Assembly (NCBI GenBank): GCA_051061015.1
Contig: JBPFEG010000050.1
Location: 13,176 to 77,175, forward strand
DNA: 64,000 nucleotides
DNA from: Methylomicrobium sp051061015
GTDB taxonomy: Bacteria; Pseudomonadota; Gammaproteobacteria; Methylococcales; Methylomonadaceae
Reading direction: 5' to 3'
The translations under genes and the position numbers were made by a program. Position 1 is the first letter of the stretch. Every line of letters begins with the position of its first letter. Shown piece by piece: positions 61,388-64,000 of this stretch. The notes under the pieces are model-generated. The model saw only the letters and a program-made list of their open reading frames with translations. It was not told where the DNA came from and searched no databases.

Positions 61388-62792
61388 TTTTTCCCGCGCC
61401 CGGATCATCGTCGTCGGGGATGTGATGCTGGATCGCTATTGGTCCGGTCAGGCCGCGCGGATCTCGCCAGAAGCGCCGGTGCCCGTCGTCAAAGTCAAAG
61501 GCAGCGAAGAACGTGTCGGCGGAGCCGGCAACGTGGCGCTGAACGTCGCCAAGTTGGGCGGCAAGGTGACTTTGCTGGGGGTGGTCGGCGACGATCCGGA
61601 AGGAGAAAGAGTGCGCCACTTGCTTGAAGCTGAAGGGGTCGTCTGCGACTTCGTGGTGGCCGAAGGTGCGCGCAGCATTTGCAAATTGCGGATCATGGCT
61701 CAGCACCAGCAACTGCTCAGGCTCGATTTCGAAGATACGCCGATCGCGTTCGATGGGGCACTGATGAGCGCGAAGCTGAAGCATCATCTGCCGGGGCATG
61801 ATGTGGTTGTGTTTTCCGACTATGACAAGGGGACTCTGGCCGATGTGACGCATCATATCGCGACCGCGAAGCAGGCCGGGCTGAAAGTATTGGTTGACCC
61901 GAAAGGCGTCGATTATCAACGCTATCGGCATGCGGATGTGATCACCCCGAATTTGTCAGAATTTTTGGCGGTGACGGGGGCTTGTACGGGCGAGGCCGAA
62001 ATTCTCGATAAAGGACGCGAACTGTTACAGCGCTGCATGGTGCAAAATTTGCTGTTGACCCGTGGCGAAGCGGGTATGACGCTGATCCAAGAAAGCGAAA
62101 CGCATTCCTTGCCCGCGCAGGCTAAGGATGTGTTCGATGTGACCGGCGCCGGCGATACGGTAATCGGGGTAATGGCGCTCGGTGTGGCGCTGGATCTACC
62201 GCTGCGGGAGGCGATGTGTCTGGCCAATCTGGCCGGCGGCATCGTGGTCGGTAAGCTGGGTACTTCCACCGTTTCGGTCGAGGAGTTGAGCCGGACGCTG
62301 CATGGCGACCGCGGATCACAGTACGGGATCGTCTCCGAAGACGAGCTGATGCATCTCATCGCCCGTGCGAAGGCCCATAATGAAAAGATCATTATGACCA
62401 ACGGCTGCTTCGATCTCTTGCATGCGGGGCATGTGACTTATCTGGAACAGGCTAAAGCGCTCGGGGACCGTCTGATCGTGGCGGTTAATTCGGATAAGTC
62501 AGTTAGACAATTGAAAGGTGAGTCGCGCCCGATCAACGGTTTAAAAGAACGGATGACAGTATTATCAGCGCTGGCCTGCGTGGATTGGGTCGTCGCGTTC
62601 GAGGAAGAAACGCCCGAGCGTTTATATTGCCGGCTGCTCCCGGATGTCCTGGTCAAAGGCGGTGATTATACGCCTGACCAGGTTGCCGGCGGCGACTGTG
62701 TGATCAAGGCGGGCGGAGAAGTCAAAATTTTACAGTTCGTCGAGGGGCAGTCGACGACAATGATGATCGAGAAGGCGAGGGGAAAGGCATGA
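61368..62792 (+). CDS. hldE: Bifunctional heptose kinase/adenylyltransferase HldE
   Basis: A 474-residue bifunctional enzyme of ADP-heptose synthesis. Residues 1-320 are a PfkB-type kinase (VVGDVMLDRYWSG near the N-terminus, DVTGAGDTVIGVMALGVAL near residue 259). The last 140 residues are a nucleotidyltransferase with TNGCFDLLHAGHVTYLEQA near residue 345. GmhB, the phosphatase needed between the two reactions, is not in the window. It overlaps hldD by four bases. Confidence 0.95.
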   Translation: MIATAPDFSRARIIVVGDVMLDRYWSGQAARISPEAPVPVVKVKGSEERVGGAGNVALNVAKLGGKVTLLGVVGDDPEGERVRHLLEAEGVVCDFVVAEGARSICKLRIMAQHQQLLRLDFEDTPIAFDGALMSAKLKHHLPGHDVVVFSDYDKGTLADVTHHIATAKQAGLKVLVDPKGVDYQRYRHADVITPNLSEFLAVTGACTGEAEILDKGRELLQRCMVQNLLLTRGEAGMTLIQESETHSLPAQAKDVFDVTGAGDTVIGVMALGVALDLPLREAMCLANLAGGIVVGKLGTSTVSVEELSRTLHGDRGSQYGIVSEDELMHLIARAKAHNEKIIMTNGCFDLLHAGHVTYLEQAKALGDRLIVAVNSDKSVRQLKGESRPINGLKERMTVLSALACVDWVVAFEEETPERLYCRLLPDVLVKGGDYTPDQVAGGDCVIKAGGEVKILQFVEGQSTTMMIEKARGKA

Positions 62793-63745
62793 TCGTAGTG
62801 ACGGGCGGTGCAGGTTTTATCGGCAGCAATCTGATCAAGGCATTGAACGAGCGCGGCGAACGCAATATTTTGGTCGTCGATAATTTGCTGAACGGCCGTA
62901 AGATGCACAACTTGGCCGATCTCGACATCGCCGATTACCTGGATAAGGACCAGTTCATTCAAAAGCTCGACTCTCCTTGTTTTCTGCATCAGGTTCGGGC
63001 AGTCTTTCATCAGGGCGCCTGTTCTGCGACCACCGAATGGGACGGGCGTTTTGTAATGGAAAACAATTATGATTATTCGAAACGCCTTTTGCAGTGGTGC
63101 ATCGGCAAGAATGTTGCCTTCATTTATGCTTCTTCCGCCTCGGTGTATGGCAGTGGCAAAAACGGCTTTCGAGTCGAACGCCACTGCGAGCGCCCAATCA
63201 ATATGTATGCCTATTCGAAGTTTCAGTTCGACCAATACGTACGTCGGATTTTACCTGAAACCCGAATACAGATTGCCGGCTTCCGCTATTTCAATGTCTA
63301 CGGCCCGCGCGAACAGCACAAAGGTGCGATGAGCAGCACCGCATTTCATTTTAATCGGCAGGTGACCGAACAGAAAAAGGCGCGCTTATTCGAGGGCTGC
63401 GAGGGGATTCCGAACGGCGAACAGCGGCGCGACTTCGTCTATGTGGGGGATGTGGTCGATGTGAACCTCTGGTTTTTCGACCATCCCGGGCAGCGCGGCA
63501 TTTTTAATGTCGGCACCGGCAAGGCCGAAACGTTCAATCAAGTGGCTCTGGCGGTAATCGACTGGCACGGGGAGGGTGAAATCGAATATATTCCCTTCCC
63601 TGATCATCTGAAGGGTGCTTATCAAAGCTATACCCAGGCCGATATTTCAGGATTGCGGCAAGCGGGTTATCAAAAAGAGTTTTTATCTGTAAAACAAGGT
63701 GTTGCTAAATATTTGGATTGGTTGAACAGCAGTAATGACAAGTGA
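62789..63745 (+). CDS. hldD: ADP-L-glycero-D-manno-heptose 6-epimerase HldD
   Basis: A 318-residue SDR-type epimerase that gives the final ADP-heptose isomer. The nucleotide motif VTGGAGFIGSNLI is at the N-terminus. The catalytic region carries YASSASVYGSGKNGF near residue 112 and the Tyr-Lys pair in MYAYSKFQFDQYV near residue 139. The YVGDVVDVNLWF segment is near residue 213. It is the last gene of the core locus; no clear terminator is visible before the promoters at the window edge. Confidence 0.95.
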   Translation: MIVVTGGAGFIGSNLIKALNERGERNILVVDNLLNGRKMHNLADLDIADYLDKDQFIQKLDSPCFLHQVRAVFHQGACSATTEWDGRFVMENNYDYSKRLLQWCIGKNVAFIYASSASVYGSGKNGFRVERHCERPINMYAYSKFQFDQYVRRILPETRIQIAGFRYFNVYGPREQHKGAMSSTAFHFNRQVTEQKKARLFEGCEGIPNGEQRRDFVYVGDVVDVNLWFFDHPGQRGIFNVGTGKAETFNQVALAVIDWHGEGEIEYIPFPDHLKGAYQSYTQADISGLRQAGYQKEFLSVKQGVAKYLDWLNSSNDK

Positions 63746-63803
63746 TCTTGATTAAGGAAAATTTCAAAACAAGAATTTGTATTACAGAAAGATACAAAAA
63801 GGC

Positions 63804-63831
63804 TTGCAAGCGAGCAAAAGCTGCGTATAAT
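63804..63831 (+). promoter_or_regulatory. Strong promoter P1 (rRNA-operon-like)
   Basis: TTGCAA (63804-63809) and TATAAT (63826-63831) are separated by 16 bases, followed by the GC-rich discriminator ACGCCTC that is typical of stringently controlled rrn promoters. The sequence upstream (63765-63800) is A/T-tract-rich, like an UP element. Confidence 0.65.
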
Positions 63832-63908
63832 ACGCCTCTCTTTCGCTGGTGACGGCGAGAGGGCAGGGAGGCGAAGGTCAGGTTTTGACACAAGCTGAAA
63901 CGGAAGTG

Positions 63909-63936
63909 TTGACAAATGGATGAGGCGGGTTATAAT
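63909..63936 (+). promoter_or_regulatory. Strong promoter P2 (rRNA-operon-like)
   Basis: A perfect TTGACA (63909-63914) and perfect TATAAT (63931-63936) with 16-base spacing lie about 105 bases after P1. A further TTGACA stands at 63885. The tandem arrangement and the missing coding sequence after it suggest a stable RNA operon that starts beyond the window. Confidence 0.65.
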
Positions 63937-64000
63937 GGTCGGCTCATCACGGCTGAGGCAAGAGGCTTCAGCGATTCAGGAAGCAGGTTGGGCGGGATGG

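Overview
The window looks like a chromosomal segment of a gammaproteobacterial methanotroph (Methylococcales-like). This is inferred from a hopanoid C-3 methylase-type radical SAM gene (hpnR), pqqD/pqqE, a pair of exported copper-type proteins, and DUF1415, DUF1488, DUF2058, DUF2782 and DUF6763 genes with ordinary gammaproteobacterial housekeeping genes. No pmo, mxa or mmo gene is visible, so the assignment is not proven. Most of the window is fairly GC-rich, with two AT-rich islands at about 1.6-2.9 kb and 32.5-33.7 kb.

Layout. 0-3 kb: small DUF genes, a 35-residue Lys-rich gene and an AT-rich, apparently frameshifted nuclease-like gene. 3-9.5 kb: dbpA, a RIO kinase, guaB, guaA, tadA. 9.6-13.4 kb (minus): a compact tyrosine/4-hydroxyphenylpyruvate catabolic operon, hpd-hmgA-fahA-maiA. 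Divergent from it at 13.7-16.9 kb: tryptophan 2,3-dioxygenase, a heme-oxygenase-fold (PqqC/HDO-like) protein and an indoleamine 2,3-dioxygenase-like protein, with no kynurenine-pathway partner in the window. This trio is my best candidate for an undescribed system. 17-25 kb: a secreted protein with a possible clan CD His/Cys dyad, hpnR, acetoacetyl-CoA synthetase (which could use the acetoacetate made by the tyrosine pathway), a DapA-family aldolase, a phosphoesterase and ispG. 25-32 kb: two overlapping membrane-associated GTPases, then a retropepsin-like protease, an M14-like carboxypeptidase, a GNAT-C39 fusion and an SDR.

32-38.8 kb: a REP-transposase remnant with REP hairpins, a solitary AbiGi-like gene, a lipoprotein, a deaminase, metA, a P-loop protein, DUF6763 and a HerA-like ATPase. 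39-46.4 kb: prolyl iminopeptidase, ubiX, then on the minus strand gamma-glutamyltransferase, a phosphopantetheinyl transferase, pqqD, pqqE and a TPR/2OG-Fe(II) oxygenase-like protein. 46.4-54.9 kb: small conserved genes, msrB, an M18 aminopeptidase, pgi, the copper-type pair, yqaA and a membrane protein. 55-63.7 kb: a lipopolysaccharide core locus (GT9, O-antigen ligase-like, two GT2, msbA, gmhA, hldE, hldD). The window ends with two tandem strong promoters that resemble rRNA operon promoters, so an rrn (or tRNA) operon probably begins just beyond it.

Several families of short dispersed palindromes (REP-like) sit between genes and sometimes overlap stop codons. No tRNA, rRNA body, CRISPR array or intact insertion sequence was recognised.
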